This document shows positions 54,339-62,723 of a stretch of 64,000 bases of DNA, in pieces. The notes below the pieces were generated by a model. The model had not been told where the DNA came from and made no database searches. It was given only the letters and a program-made list of their open reading frames with translations. Position numbers and translations under genes: made by a program. Numbering within the stretch: the first letter of the stretch is position 1; each line of letters opens with the position of its first letter. This stretch comes from Weeksellaceae bacterium (lineage in GTDB: Bacteria > Bacteroidota > Bacteroidia > Flavobacteriales > Weeksellaceae): assembly GCA_949788275.1 (NCBI GenBank), contig OX460916.1, forward strand, positions 2,170,001-2,234,000, read 5' to 3'.

Positions 54339-55370
54339 ATGTATACCTCTCTTCGATTACCTATTTCAATTCTAAGCAGCTGTCTCGTTCTCTTAGGTAT
54401 AGGCGCTTTGTTTATTGGTGTTTATCAATTCAATGACGATGTCCTACTGATCTTAAAGAATTCGTTAACAGCCCCTAATTTAATCCAAGAGAATGACGCC
54501 TATGTCTTATTTGACTTACGCTTACCACGCATTTTACTTGCAGTACTCGTTGGTGCAGGCTTGGCCGTAGCTGGAACCTGTTTACAAGGTATATTTAAAA
54601 ACCCCTTGGCGTCACCCGATTTAATTGGCGTGACTTCGGGATCGGTTCTTTTTGCAGCCTTAACCATCGTTTTAGGAAGCCATATAAAAAACTATGTCCC
54701 AGAATTTGTTCATTACTTTTTATTGAGCATTATGGCTTTTGTAGGTGCCATGGTCACATGTTTATTGGTCTATAAAATATCGACTCAGAACGCCAAAACC
54801 AATGTAACAATTTTGTTACTCTCTGGCGTCGCAATTTCTGCTTTGTGTGGATCAGCAACAGGATTAATGACTTACCTATCCACTGAAGAAGAGCTGAGAA
54901 ATTTAACCTTCTGGACATTGGGAAGTCTAGCTGGGGCGAACTGGACAAAAATCCTTATTTTAATGATTGTTACAACCATCAGCTTTTATTTCTTAATCGG
55001 AAAGGGAAAAATACTCAATGCCATGATGTTAGGCGAAAAAGACGCCGAACATTTAGGAATTGATGTAGAGTCTACCAAAAAACAAATTATCTTATTTTCG
55101 GCTCTACTCATTGGTACCATCGTTGCTTTTACAGGAACCATTGGTTTTGTAGGACTTATTGTCCCTTACATTCTTCGGTTATTATTTAAATCGAACTATG
55201 TTATTATCTTACCCCTATCTGCTCTATTGGGAGGAATACTGGTCATCCTAGCCGATACCATTAGCCGCACATTGGTGGCACCTTCTGAAATTCCTATTGG
55301 AATATTAACCTCTATGATGGGGGCGCCTGTGTTTATTTCTATTTTATTAAAATTTAAAAAATCATTGTAA
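54339..55370 (+). CDS. hmuU: Heme ABC transporter permease
   Basis: This FecCD-family permease of 343 residues has about nine to ten membrane helices. Key text: LFDLRLPRILLAVLVGAGLA and AGTCLQGIFKNPLASPDLIG early, AKTNVTILLLSGVAISA in the middle, and FTGTIGFVGLIVPYILRLL at the coupling region. It starts 4 bp after hmuT and its stop overlaps the start of the ATPase gene by one base (TAATG). Confidence 0.93.
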   Translation: MYTSLRLPISILSSCLVLLGIGALFIGVYQFNDDVLLILKNSLTAPNLIQENDAYVLFDLRLPRILLAVLVGAGLAVAGTCLQGIFKNPLASPDLIGVTSGSVLFAALTIVLGSHIKNYVPEFVHYFLLSIMAFVGAMVTCLLVYKISTQNAKTNVTILLLSGVAISALCGSATGLMTYLSTEEELRNLTFWTLGSLAGANWTKILILMIVTTISFYFLIGKGKILNAMMLGEKDAEHLGIDVESTKKQIILFSALLIGTIVAFTGTIGFVGLIVPYILRLLFKSNYVIILPLSALLGGILVILADTISRTLVAPSEIPIGILTSMMGAPVFISILLKFKKSL

Positions 55371-56155
55371 TGTTAGCGGTCAATTGCATTAGTTACCAAC
55401 ACAAACAGTTTAAAATATTAGACGAAATCAGTTTTTCAACAGGTGAAGGCAAGTTAATTGCCATTGTTGGGCCCAATGGAGCTGGAAAATCAACTTTCTT
55501 AAGCTATATCGCAAATGAAATTGATGCTAAACACAATAAAACCCATTTTAAAGATAAAAATCTAACGCATTGGCAAAAGCATATACTCCCCTTTCACAAG
55601 GCCAAATTTTCTCAACACCAACCCAGTGACATTCCGTTAACCGTTGAAGAAATCGTCTTAATGGGCCGATATCCGTATTTTCAACATTCTCCACAAGCAG
55701 AAGATGTTACAGCCATTGAAAAATGGATGGATAAGACCGAAATTACCCATTTACGCCAACGCGGTTATCAACAATTGTCGGGTGGAGAAAAACAACGTGT
55801 TCATATCGCTCGAATTTTCGCCCAATTGGAAAATGAATTTCCGAACAAACTCGTCTTACTCGACGAGCCCTTGAACAATTTAGATGTATCGCATCAATTT
55901 AAATTACTTCAAATTATTAAAGAGTATACTCAAGAAGGCAATACGGTTATAATGGTTATTCACGATTTAAATCTTGCCTCGCAATATGCCGATGAGATTC
56001 TCTTGATGTGCAAAGGTCGTGTTGTAAAACAAGCTACACCCGATGAAGTATTTCAGCAAGATATTATTTCGAAGGTGTATAATTTTCCGTGTACCATTTG
56101 CCAAAACCCGATTGACCAAAAACCGCTTATTTTATTTGGAACAAGAAAACAATAA
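55370..56155 (+). CDS. hmuV: Heme ABC transporter ATPase
   Basis: This ATP-binding protein of 261 residues powers heme import. Walker A is VGPNGAGKSTFLSYI, the signature is LSGGEKQRVHIARIF, and Walker B is LVLLDEPLNNLD with the switch His in VIHDLNLASQYAD. It overlaps hmuU by one base and is followed by hmuS after 3 bp. Confidence 0.94.
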   Translation: MLAVNCISYQHKQFKILDEISFSTGEGKLIAIVGPNGAGKSTFLSYIANEIDAKHNKTHFKDKNLTHWQKHILPFHKAKFSQHQPSDIPLTVEEIVLMGRYPYFQHSPQAEDVTAIEKWMDKTEITHLRQRGYQQLSGGEKQRVHIARIFAQLENEFPNKLVLLDEPLNNLDVSHQFKLLQIIKEYTQEGNTVIMVIHDLNLASQYADEILLMCKGRVVKQATPDEVFQQDIISKVYNFPCTICQNPIDQKPLILFGTRKQ

Positions 56156-56158
56156 CCC

Positions 56159-57196
56159 ATGAATACACTCACATTAAAAGAACAGTGGAATGCTCTAAAA
56201 GAAGAGAATCCACGATTAAGAATACGCAATGCAGCTAAAACACTTAACGTCAGTGAAGGCGAATTGCTAAGCACTCAAGTAGGAACAACAGTAACCCGCT
56301 TAAACAATGAATTTGCTGCCCTGTTACAAGAGGTAGAGACCTTGGGAAAAGTGATGGCTTTAACGCGGAACGAAGAATGTGTTCACGAACGTAAAGGAAC
56401 GTACTTAAATGCCGATTTCTCTTCACCACACGCACAGCTTTTTGTTGGGGAAGATATTGATATGCGTATTTTTATAACGCATTGGAAGTTTGCGTTTGCT
56501 GTAACCGAAATTAGTGAACACGGCAATCGAAAAAGCATACAATTCTTTGGAAAAGATGGTGAAGCCATCCATAAAATATACTTGGTTCCCCAGAGTAATG
56601 AGGCCGCTTTTGACCTTTTAGTCACTAAATATACGGCGACTGAACAACCACCATTTATGGATGTGGAAGAATTAAAAGAAACCCCAACAGAGAAACACGA
56701 CGCTGAAATTGATATTGTTGGTTTTCAACAAGCTTGGTTGGATTTAAAAGACACCCACGATTTCTTTATGATGCTTCGTAAATTTGGTGTTACACGGACG
56801 CAAGCATTGCGTTTAGCGCCATCTTCTTACCACGCAACGCCTATAGGAAAAGATAAGATTGTTGAACTCTTAGAAGCTGCAGCAAAGCGCGAAACCCCCA
56901 TTATGGTATTCACCGGAAACCGTGGAAATATTCAGATTCATACAGGAGAGATAAAACGCACCATGTGGCACGAACAGTGGTTTAATATATTAGATCCTAA
57001 TTTTAATATGCACTTAGACATGAGTAAAATTGCTCAAACATGGATTGTGCGTAAACCAACCGAAGATGGAATAGTAACTGCCGTTGAAGTATTCAACGAA
57101 AAGGGTGAAATTATTGTCCAATTCTTCGGAAAACGTAAACCAGGAATTCCAGAATTGGAAGCTTGGCAAGAAATTGTTCATGGTGTAGAAGTTTAA
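56159..57196 (+). CDS. hmuS: Hemin-degrading factor HmuS (HemS/ChuS family)
   Basis: This cytoplasmic protein of 345 residues is built from two homologous halves, as in HemS/ChuS. The first half has LKEENPRLRIRNAAKTLNVS and the second QQAWLDLKDTHDFFMMLRKF. Paired motifs near the ends are VGEDIDMRIFITHWKFAFA and LDPNFNMHLDMSKIAQTWIV. These proteins bind heme after import and help store or break it, with iron release. Last gene of the operon, followed by a terminator. Confidence 0.93.
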   Translation: MNTLTLKEQWNALKEENPRLRIRNAAKTLNVSEGELLSTQVGTTVTRLNNEFAALLQEVETLGKVMALTRNEECVHERKGTYLNADFSSPHAQLFVGEDIDMRIFITHWKFAFAVTEISEHGNRKSIQFFGKDGEAIHKIYLVPQSNEAAFDLLVTKYTATEQPPFMDVEELKETPTEKHDAEIDIVGFQQAWLDLKDTHDFFMMLRKFGVTRTQALRLAPSSYHATPIGKDKIVELLEAAAKRETPIMVFTGNRGNIQIHTGEIKRTMWHEQWFNILDPNFNMHLDMSKIAQTWIVRKPTEDGIVTAVEVFNEKGEIIVQFFGKRKPGIPELEAWQEIVHGVEV

Positions 57197-57230
57197 GACT
57201 TCTATAGACTTGTCCTAATTTTGTTTTTCA

Positions 57231-57257
57231 GAAGCCATCCTTTGGGATGGCTTTTTG
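57231..57257 (+). terminator. Terminator after hmuS
   Basis: The stem AGCCATCC/GGATGGCT with a TTTG loop is followed by T5. It lies 37 bp after the hmuS stop. Confidence 0.85.
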
Positions 57258-57382
57258 GGTTTAAATGATGAATGGTGAATGAATTCCTCTCGTGGGACTG
57301 CTCTTTCCTTTCGATTTAGAGAAACAAGGAACTGCATTCATCTTTTATAATCATCCGAAAACTTCAACATAAACGGATTTTT

Positions 57383-57472
57383 CGCTAGGGATAAGAGCAT
57401 TTGTTTGAGCTTTTTAGTGGAGTGTAACGGAACAAAAAGCGAGTGCAGATAGCCCGCCCGAAGGGAGCGCCC
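57383..57472 (+). repeat. Dispersed structured intergenic repeat, copy C
   Basis: It starts CGCTAGGGATAAGAGC and ends GATAGCCCGCCCGAAGGG then AGCGCCC. The outer stem is CGCT/AGCG, which differs from A, B, D and E but still pairs. The inner stem is GCTTTTT/AAAAAGC, as in copy A. Confidence 0.72.
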
Positions 57473-57490
57473 ACCTAAAAAAAGAGATAA

Positions 57491-57514
57491 AAAAAGGGAG
57501 CGTTTCCGCCCCCT
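57491..57514 (-). terminator. Terminator of the HmuY/receptor operon
   Basis: On the minus strand AGGGGGCG-GAAA-CGCTCCCT is followed by U5 (one G-U pair, GNRA-type loop). It lies 44 bp below the stop of the T9SS-cargo gene. Confidence 0.75.
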
Positions 57515-57557
57515 ACTCACAAAAAAACATTCAACAGTATGTAGCTGTATCCTGCGT

Positions 57558-58775
57558 TTATTTTAAAATAATTTTTTTCGATTCACTAAAGTTTCCTGAT
57601 GTGATTTTAACGATATAAACCCCTTTAGGAGCTTGGGTTAATTGGATTGTTTTGGTTGAGAAGTTCGCCGAAGAATTATAATTTTCTTGGTGAATTAATT
57701 GCCCTGCAATAGAATAAACTTTAACTTCTACCGGCTCTGTCCAAGCTGTTTTTCCATTTAGAACGACTTGAAAGGTTTGTGGTTGTCCTGTTGTATATAC
57801 ACCGGCAGCTCTCGTATTTAAATCGCTTAAGCTTAATTTGGCTTCTTCGTACTCAAATTTAATATTACCCGTAGCCGAACCAGCGAATTCCTTCATGGTT
57901 AATTTGTATACTTTCTCGTCGGATGATTTTTTAACAAAGAAGGGCTTGTTGTTGATCGTATAGGTGTTATTCGACATATTAAACGTTTTCCAGTCGTATC
58001 CAATGCTATTAATATCGGCAGAAAAAGGATTGGTTTGTTCTTCTTTCGCCACTTTTACTAAATCGCTTTGTAAAACACCCGTCACAGTATACATCATCGT
58101 TCCGCCTTGATAAGGAAGCGGCGTAATGTATTTGGTAAATTTAAGATCCCATACTGCTTGTGCTGGTTCAACATCGATAACAGCCTCTGTTAAGAAGTTA
58201 TAATAGTTGAATATTCTATTTTCGGAAGCATTGTTCGCGATGGTTTTTGTAACATCGGCCCCCCAAGAAGAACCGTCCCATTTTGAATAGGTAAAGGTAT
58301 ACCCGCCAAAATATTCTTTCATTTTAAATTTGATGTATTCTCCTGATTGATATTTTAAGACAAAAACAATACTACCAACTACTTTATGATTTGACATTTG
58401 ATATTCGCCCCAACCATACGTAGCAGAACCATTATCAAACGCTCCTACTCCCCATTCCGTTGCACTATTATATAAATCGGTCCAATTATCTAAATCGGCA
58501 ATGGCTATTGAATTCCAATCTTCGATATCGTCACTGGCTTCAAAAACTTCAATTCCTTTTGCGTCATTAATTCGAATGCCCATGGCATAAGCAGATTTCC
58601 GATAAAAGGCAATGTCCCAAACTGCACGGTCAACCACTTTGGTTGCGCCATCTTCAAGTCCAAAAAACACATCATTGGCATACTGAGGTCCCATTGAAAT
58701 ATCAGCTGTTTTTTGACCATAAGCTACTGAAGCAACTGCTAAAGCAGCTACTAAAAACGTAAAATTCTTTTTCAT
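57558..58775 (-). CDS. HmuY-like hemophore candidate with T9SS sorting domain
   Basis: This secreted protein of 405 residues has a signal peptide (MKKNFTFLVAALAVASVAYG). HmuY-type strand motifs occur twice: VVDRAVWDIAFYRKSAY near the start and EPAQAVWDLKFTKYI in the middle. The last 75 residues form a type A T9SS sorting domain: VEVKVYSIAGQLIHQENYN, then APKGVYIVKITSGNFSESKK and the closing IILK. The protein should therefore leave the cell through the T9SS, whose gldKLMN genes lie at 11.9-16.6 kb. HmuY proteins take heme from host hemoproteins. Its partner lipoprotein and receptor are just upstream. Confidence 0.85.
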   Translation of the reverse strand: MKKNFTFLVAALAVASVAYGQKTADISMGPQYANDVFFGLEDGATKVVDRAVWDIAFYRKSAYAMGIRINDAKGIEVFEASDDIEDWNSIAIADLDNWTDLYNSATEWGVGAFDNGSATYGWGEYQMSNHKVVGSIVFVLKYQSGEYIKFKMKEYFGGYTFTYSKWDGSSWGADVTKTIANNASENRIFNYYNFLTEAVIDVEPAQAVWDLKFTKYITPLPYQGGTMMYTVTGVLQSDLVKVAKEEQTNPFSADINSIGYDWKTFNMSNNTYTINNKPFFVKKSSDEKVYKLTMKEFAGSATGNIKFEYEEAKLSLSDLNTRAAGVYTTGQPQTFQVVLNGKTAWTEPVEVKVYSIAGQLIHQENYNSSANFSTKTIQLTQAPKGVYIVKITSGNFSESKKIILK

Positions 58776-58807
58776 TTTTCTATTATTTTATGTGTTAAAA
58801 TTCTATA

Positions 58808-60220
58808 TTAATTACTTTTAGATTGAATTAATCGGTATTCAAATTTTGGGTGTCCACGCTCGCCCGACGGGTTTAAGAACTCGAGCATTTTAATAGCGTA
58901 ATAATTATCATCTAGGTCTTTAACGATATAGAAGTTATTGGGATAAGCTGTTCCAGTAAAGACATCGCGCCAGGCGCTGCCTATAACTCTTTGGTCGTTT
59001 TGGAAAAGGGAATCGTCTATATGTTCCGCAGTGAAATTCTTAAAATTAAGTTGATCATTCCCTACAAGCATATAGGCTTTAACACCTGCTCTAACATTGT
59101 TGGTAACGAAATCGGAATAGCCATAAGATCCACTACCTTCTATAATGTTGGTAAAAACGGTAAAACTAATATCCCATTGATTTTTCGGTGGCTCAACATT
59201 GACGGTTGATTTGTTCTTGAAATTAAAAGCTGTAATGGTGTGTTCAGGATTTTTAGGTATTTCAATTTCAGTAAATGATGGATCGTTTAAATCGGCATAT
59301 TGCACCACGTAGTTTCCATTTCTTTTTAAGAAGCGTGCTTTCTTCCATCCTCTAGAGTCTCCAGCAACACCAACACTTCCGTTTTGAACAGGACCGCTCC
59401 CTACCTCAAATCCTAGGTTTATTAGATAGACCTTATTTTCCGCATCATCATCTTGAATTTCGGCAATAGCTGTTTTTAGAATGTCACCTGTTGGTGAATC
59501 GACATAGGCTTCATTGGCTGCATCAAATGTACCCATAGCCACCTCCTTAAAAAGATGCTTTACACTGTTACGTGTCACTTTAGTGATATCGGTTTCATCC
59601 AAGGCTTTTGTAGCCATATAGATGGTATTGTTTAGAATAACACGGTAGGCTGTACCGTTGTAAAACCCTATATCCCATGTGTCTCTTTTTACTCCGGTTT
59701 GTTTATTTTTACTCAAATCAATAAATACCTGATAGGGCTGTGTTGGCCCACCAATTTCGGGCAACATAGTTCCCCCTACGGATTGTCCGAAACCTACCAT
59801 TAAATCGGTATATCCTTGTATGGCAGTAGAACCGTTATAGTCGATTTTATGGATAAAGAACTGAATTTTTTTATCGGAGCGATCGAAGGGATAAATTAAA
59901 TTTATAAAGTCAAAGCTAATTTTGGTATCCCCTTTTTTGAAAGGTAATTCGATTAACTGGTTGGCTGCATGCGGTAAAGTTTCATAATCTATGGCATAAG
60001 CTGATGCATCTTCTTGGGTTCGAACCCACACTGATCCATCAGATTCTGCTGTCCGTGAAAATTCGATTTGAATTTTCTCGCGATCGACAATGCTACTGTA
60101 GTCAATTGATTTTTTTTCGAAAGCCGCAACAAAATCTAATCCAACAGGCGTCGTTTCTTCGTCACACGAAAAAAGTGTGGCGAAGAAAAATAGGGTGATT
60201 ATTGTGTAGAGTGATTTCAT
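58808..60220 (-). CDS. HmuY-family heme-binding lipoprotein
   Basis: This outer-membrane lipoprotein of 470 residues has a lipobox ending at Cys19 (LFFFATLFSC). It has HmuY-type motifs: KRDTWDIGFYNGTAYRVIL in the first half and PPKNQWDISFTVFTNI later, plus NKVYLINLGFEVG and WRDVFTGTAYPN. It probably hands heme to the adjacent TonB receptor. It is longer than classical HmuY (about 215 residues), perhaps by duplication. It lies 3 bp below the receptor gene, with the T9SS cargo gene 32 bp downstream. Confidence 0.83.
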   Translation of the reverse strand: MKSLYTIITLFFFATLFSCDEETTPVGLDFVAAFEKKSIDYSSIVDREKIQIEFSRTAESDGSVWVRTQEDASAYAIDYETLPHAANQLIELPFKKGDTKISFDFINLIYPFDRSDKKIQFFIHKIDYNGSTAIQGYTDLMVGFGQSVGGTMLPEIGGPTQPYQVFIDLSKNKQTGVKRDTWDIGFYNGTAYRVILNNTIYMATKALDETDITKVTRNSVKHLFKEVAMGTFDAANEAYVDSPTGDILKTAIAEIQDDDAENKVYLINLGFEVGSGPVQNGSVGVAGDSRGWKKARFLKRNGNYVVQYADLNDPSFTEIEIPKNPEHTITAFNFKNKSTVNVEPPKNQWDISFTVFTNIIEGSGSYGYSDFVTNNVRAGVKAYMLVGNDQLNFKNFTAEHIDDSLFQNDQRVIGSAWRDVFTGTAYPNNFYIVKDLDDNYYAIKMLEFLNPSGERGHPKFEYRLIQSKSN

Positions 60221-60223
60221 GGT

Positions 60224-62350
60224 TTAATTAAAGTTTAAATGATAAACAAGCTTAACAAAGAACGATCGGCCATACCCTAAAAGGATAGACGAATTACTAG
60301 CGGTGTGGGCACCATCTGCTTGGGTAGAATTATTAACGCGCGTCACATCGAATAAATTTCGAGCGCCCACGGTGATGTCCATTTTTCGATGAAAGAACGA
60401 TTGACGAATAGAAGCATCCATCCAGCTAAAACTATCTTTAACTCCTTTTAAGTAGCTTTTTTTATTGTCTTTAACGCGTAAAACATATTGTTCTTCTTTT
60501 CCATTGAATTTATAGAAAACAGAAAAGGTGGTTTTGGTTGACGGAATTTGGTAAGAAGCACTTGCATTCACTTGAAGCGTATATAAGTAATCGTCTTTCG
60601 AAGAAGCGTTCTCTACTTTTTTATCGAATACCTGTTTAACACCCGTATAAGAAATCCCCGCATTGGCTTGTAGGTTTCCCCAAAAGAATTGCGTGTTATA
60701 GGTGATACCATGCGTATTATATTTCCCTATATTTCGGTAGGAATATTCCAAAGGCGTTGCATTGATCTCGACGAGATCAATTTTATCTTTTAAGTTGATT
60801 GTCCAAACCGAAAATTTCTGTTCATTCTTCAATTCGTTGATATTTAATCGCTTTTTAAGGTGGAGAAAAGCTGACCAACCATCTTCTGGTTTTAAATCTT
60901 TATTCCCTTGTAAATTGTGATTAGAATCGACAAAATAAGAAAACATTTCATCGAAATTCGGCAGGCGTGGAGCTGTACCAACGATCGCTCTCGCCTCCCA
61001 ATCGTTTCCTAAATCGTAGCGAGCACTTAAACTAGCGACCAATTGCGTATCGAATTGATCCGAAAACATTACACGTGCACCTGGACGAAGTGAGAAGCGC
61101 TTATTTAAATTAATTTCTGTTGAACCGAAAACATCATAGGTTCCTAATTTGTTAGAAATTTGCGGTCTATAATCACCCGAAATCGGACTGGCAAATCCCT
61201 CCACTTGATTAATTTCGTAACCAAATTGAAAATCAATCAATTCATTTTTATTGATAAAGTTGCTAATCAAACCTTTCGAGTAATAGACTTTTCTATTTTC
61301 AAAATCGTCTTTTTTAATATCAAATGCCTCATCCAATAAAATATTGTATCGGTAGGTTTTTGCCTTTTTCTTTTGTTCTTGGTAAGAAAGCGAAACATCG
61401 TAGTTAAATAGATTGCGTAATCTACCCGATGCATTTAAATGATGATACAACCGAGTCGTGGTAAATTCGGCATCTGAACCGATTGGCCTAACCGTATTGG
61501 TGGGGTTATGATGATTCATATCCACAGACTCTGAATAACGCTTTACCTCTTCGTCGAAATATTCAAACTTATAGAACAAGCGGTAGTTATCGTGTTTATA
61601 TTGAATAAGTGCTTTCGTTGAATTCTGTATTTTAGGTAACCAATCGTAGCCTCTTTTATTATCATTCTCAGCGTGTTCTTTACCCAATTTATCGTTAAAA
61701 TATCCTCGGAAATCGTTTCTCGAAAAATTCAATTCCGTGTATAATCGATCTGAAATTCGATGGCCAATTTTTAACGATTGCACGTGACGTCCTTTATTTT
61801 TCCAATTGTATTCACTGCCAATGGTTTCTTCTTGAACCGACGCACGAATATTCAATAAGTTTTTACCACCACTTTTGGTAATTACATTAATAATTCCGGC
61901 AACGGCATTGGCGCCATAATCAACCCCCATAGCTCCTTCCACGATCTCAATTTGTTGAATATCGTCCAGGTTTATTTGGGTTAAATCGGTATTACTCCCT
62001 AAGCCTTCGTCATTCACTAAAGGAATGTTATCCACTAAAATTTTAAAATACTGTCCATCTAAACCAAACATACTAACAGACGACTTACCTGTAGAGCTAC
62101 TTGGAATTATTGTCATGTTCAGGGTTTGGTTAAGTACATCGGCTAAATTATTCCCCGCTTGGCGCTCAATCATCTCTTCTGTTATAACGCGTACTTCGTA
62201 GATTGATTTCTTAATCGATTGATTGCTATACTGACCAGAAATAACCGTTTGCTCTAACTCGATAACTTCCTGTTTTGGAATGCTATCGTTGGTTTGTGCC
62301 CACATCCATGACCCTGTTAAACAGCCTAGTGTAATAAATATTCTCTTCAT
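60224..62350 (-). CDS. hmuR: TonB-dependent heme receptor (HmuR-like)
   Basis: This outer-membrane receptor of 708 residues has a signal peptide (MKRIFITLGCLTGSWMWAQ). A plug domain follows: IKKSIYEVRVITEEMIERQA, VSMFGLDGQYFKILVDNIPL and VEGAMGVDYGANAVAGIINV. A 22-strand beta-barrel makes up the rest and ends with an aromatic FVKLVYHLNF. Heme specificity is inferred from the two HmuY-like genes downstream and the heme ABC operon facing it. It lacks the N-terminal CarboxypepD_reg-like domain of SusC. Confidence 0.88.
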   Translation of the reverse strand: MKRIFITLGCLTGSWMWAQTNDSIPKQEVIELEQTVISGQYSNQSIKKSIYEVRVITEEMIERQAGNNLADVLNQTLNMTIIPSSSTGKSSVSMFGLDGQYFKILVDNIPLVNDEGLGSNTDLTQINLDDIQQIEIVEGAMGVDYGANAVAGIINVITKSGGKNLLNIRASVQEETIGSEYNWKNKGRHVQSLKIGHRISDRLYTELNFSRNDFRGYFNDKLGKEHAENDNKRGYDWLPKIQNSTKALIQYKHDNYRLFYKFEYFDEEVKRYSESVDMNHHNPTNTVRPIGSDAEFTTTRLYHHLNASGRLRNLFNYDVSLSYQEQKKKAKTYRYNILLDEAFDIKKDDFENRKVYYSKGLISNFINKNELIDFQFGYEINQVEGFASPISGDYRPQISNKLGTYDVFGSTEINLNKRFSLRPGARVMFSDQFDTQLVASLSARYDLGNDWEARAIVGTAPRLPNFDEMFSYFVDSNHNLQGNKDLKPEDGWSAFLHLKKRLNINELKNEQKFSVWTINLKDKIDLVEINATPLEYSYRNIGKYNTHGITYNTQFFWGNLQANAGISYTGVKQVFDKKVENASSKDDYLYTLQVNASASYQIPSTKTTFSVFYKFNGKEEQYVLRVKDNKKSYLKGVKDSFSWMDASIRQSFFHRKMDITVGARNLFDVTRVNNSTQADGAHTASNSSILLGYGRSFFVKLVYHLNFN

Positions 62351-62723
62351 AGTGTTATGCGCTTAATTTCAAAAACCAACCTTATTTATAATTAGTCTTA
62401 TTATTAATTAAAAGCAAATATAGACTTTATTTCTATTATCTTTAATTATTCTAAATTAATTTAAGTAAATAATTAAACGAAAATAAAGTTATTTATATAC
62501 GTAAATCGCTGATAAACAACGTGTTTTTAGTCTTTACAAAAAAACACCTTCCATAAACATGGAAAAATATCATATAAAAAAGGGATAATAAATGAAGAGA
62601 GGGTGTCGTGAATTCGTTGGCAAAGCTAAATTCTATGAAAGCGTCATTTTAGGGTATGGGCATACGCAATGATCAATAGTGGCATTGGCATTGTTCAATT
62701 TTAAACCCGAAATTTATTTTTTT
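62351..62723. promoter_or_regulatory. Receptor promoter region
   Basis: On the minus strand a -7 box TATATTTG (62415-62422) is followed by TAATAAGACTAATTATAAATAA (62382-62403), which resembles the hmuT operator. The ATG is 31 bp further on. A small hairpin at 62549-62564 with U7 at 62538-62544 (minus) may end rarA. Bases 62580-62720 show nothing recognisable. Confidence 0.45.

Larger units (their letters stand above)
57197..57557. other. Intergenic region with two terminators and repeat C
   Basis: This gap between the convergent heme operons holds the hmuS terminator (57231-57257), repeat C (57383-57472) and the terminator of the minus-strand operon (57491-57514). The remainder, 57258-57382, shows nothing recognisable. 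Confidence 0.65.

Noticed and set aside
60010-60030. GGGTTCGAACCC as a tRNA T-arm
   Set aside because: It lies inside the HmuY-like lipoprotein gene in frame, and no acceptor or anticodon arms surround it.
62638-62667. GCGTCATTTTAGGGTATGGGCATACGC as a sixth copy of the structured repeat
   Set aside because: It has a short terminal inverted match but lacks the CAGGGAT and AGCCCG ends shared by the five copies.
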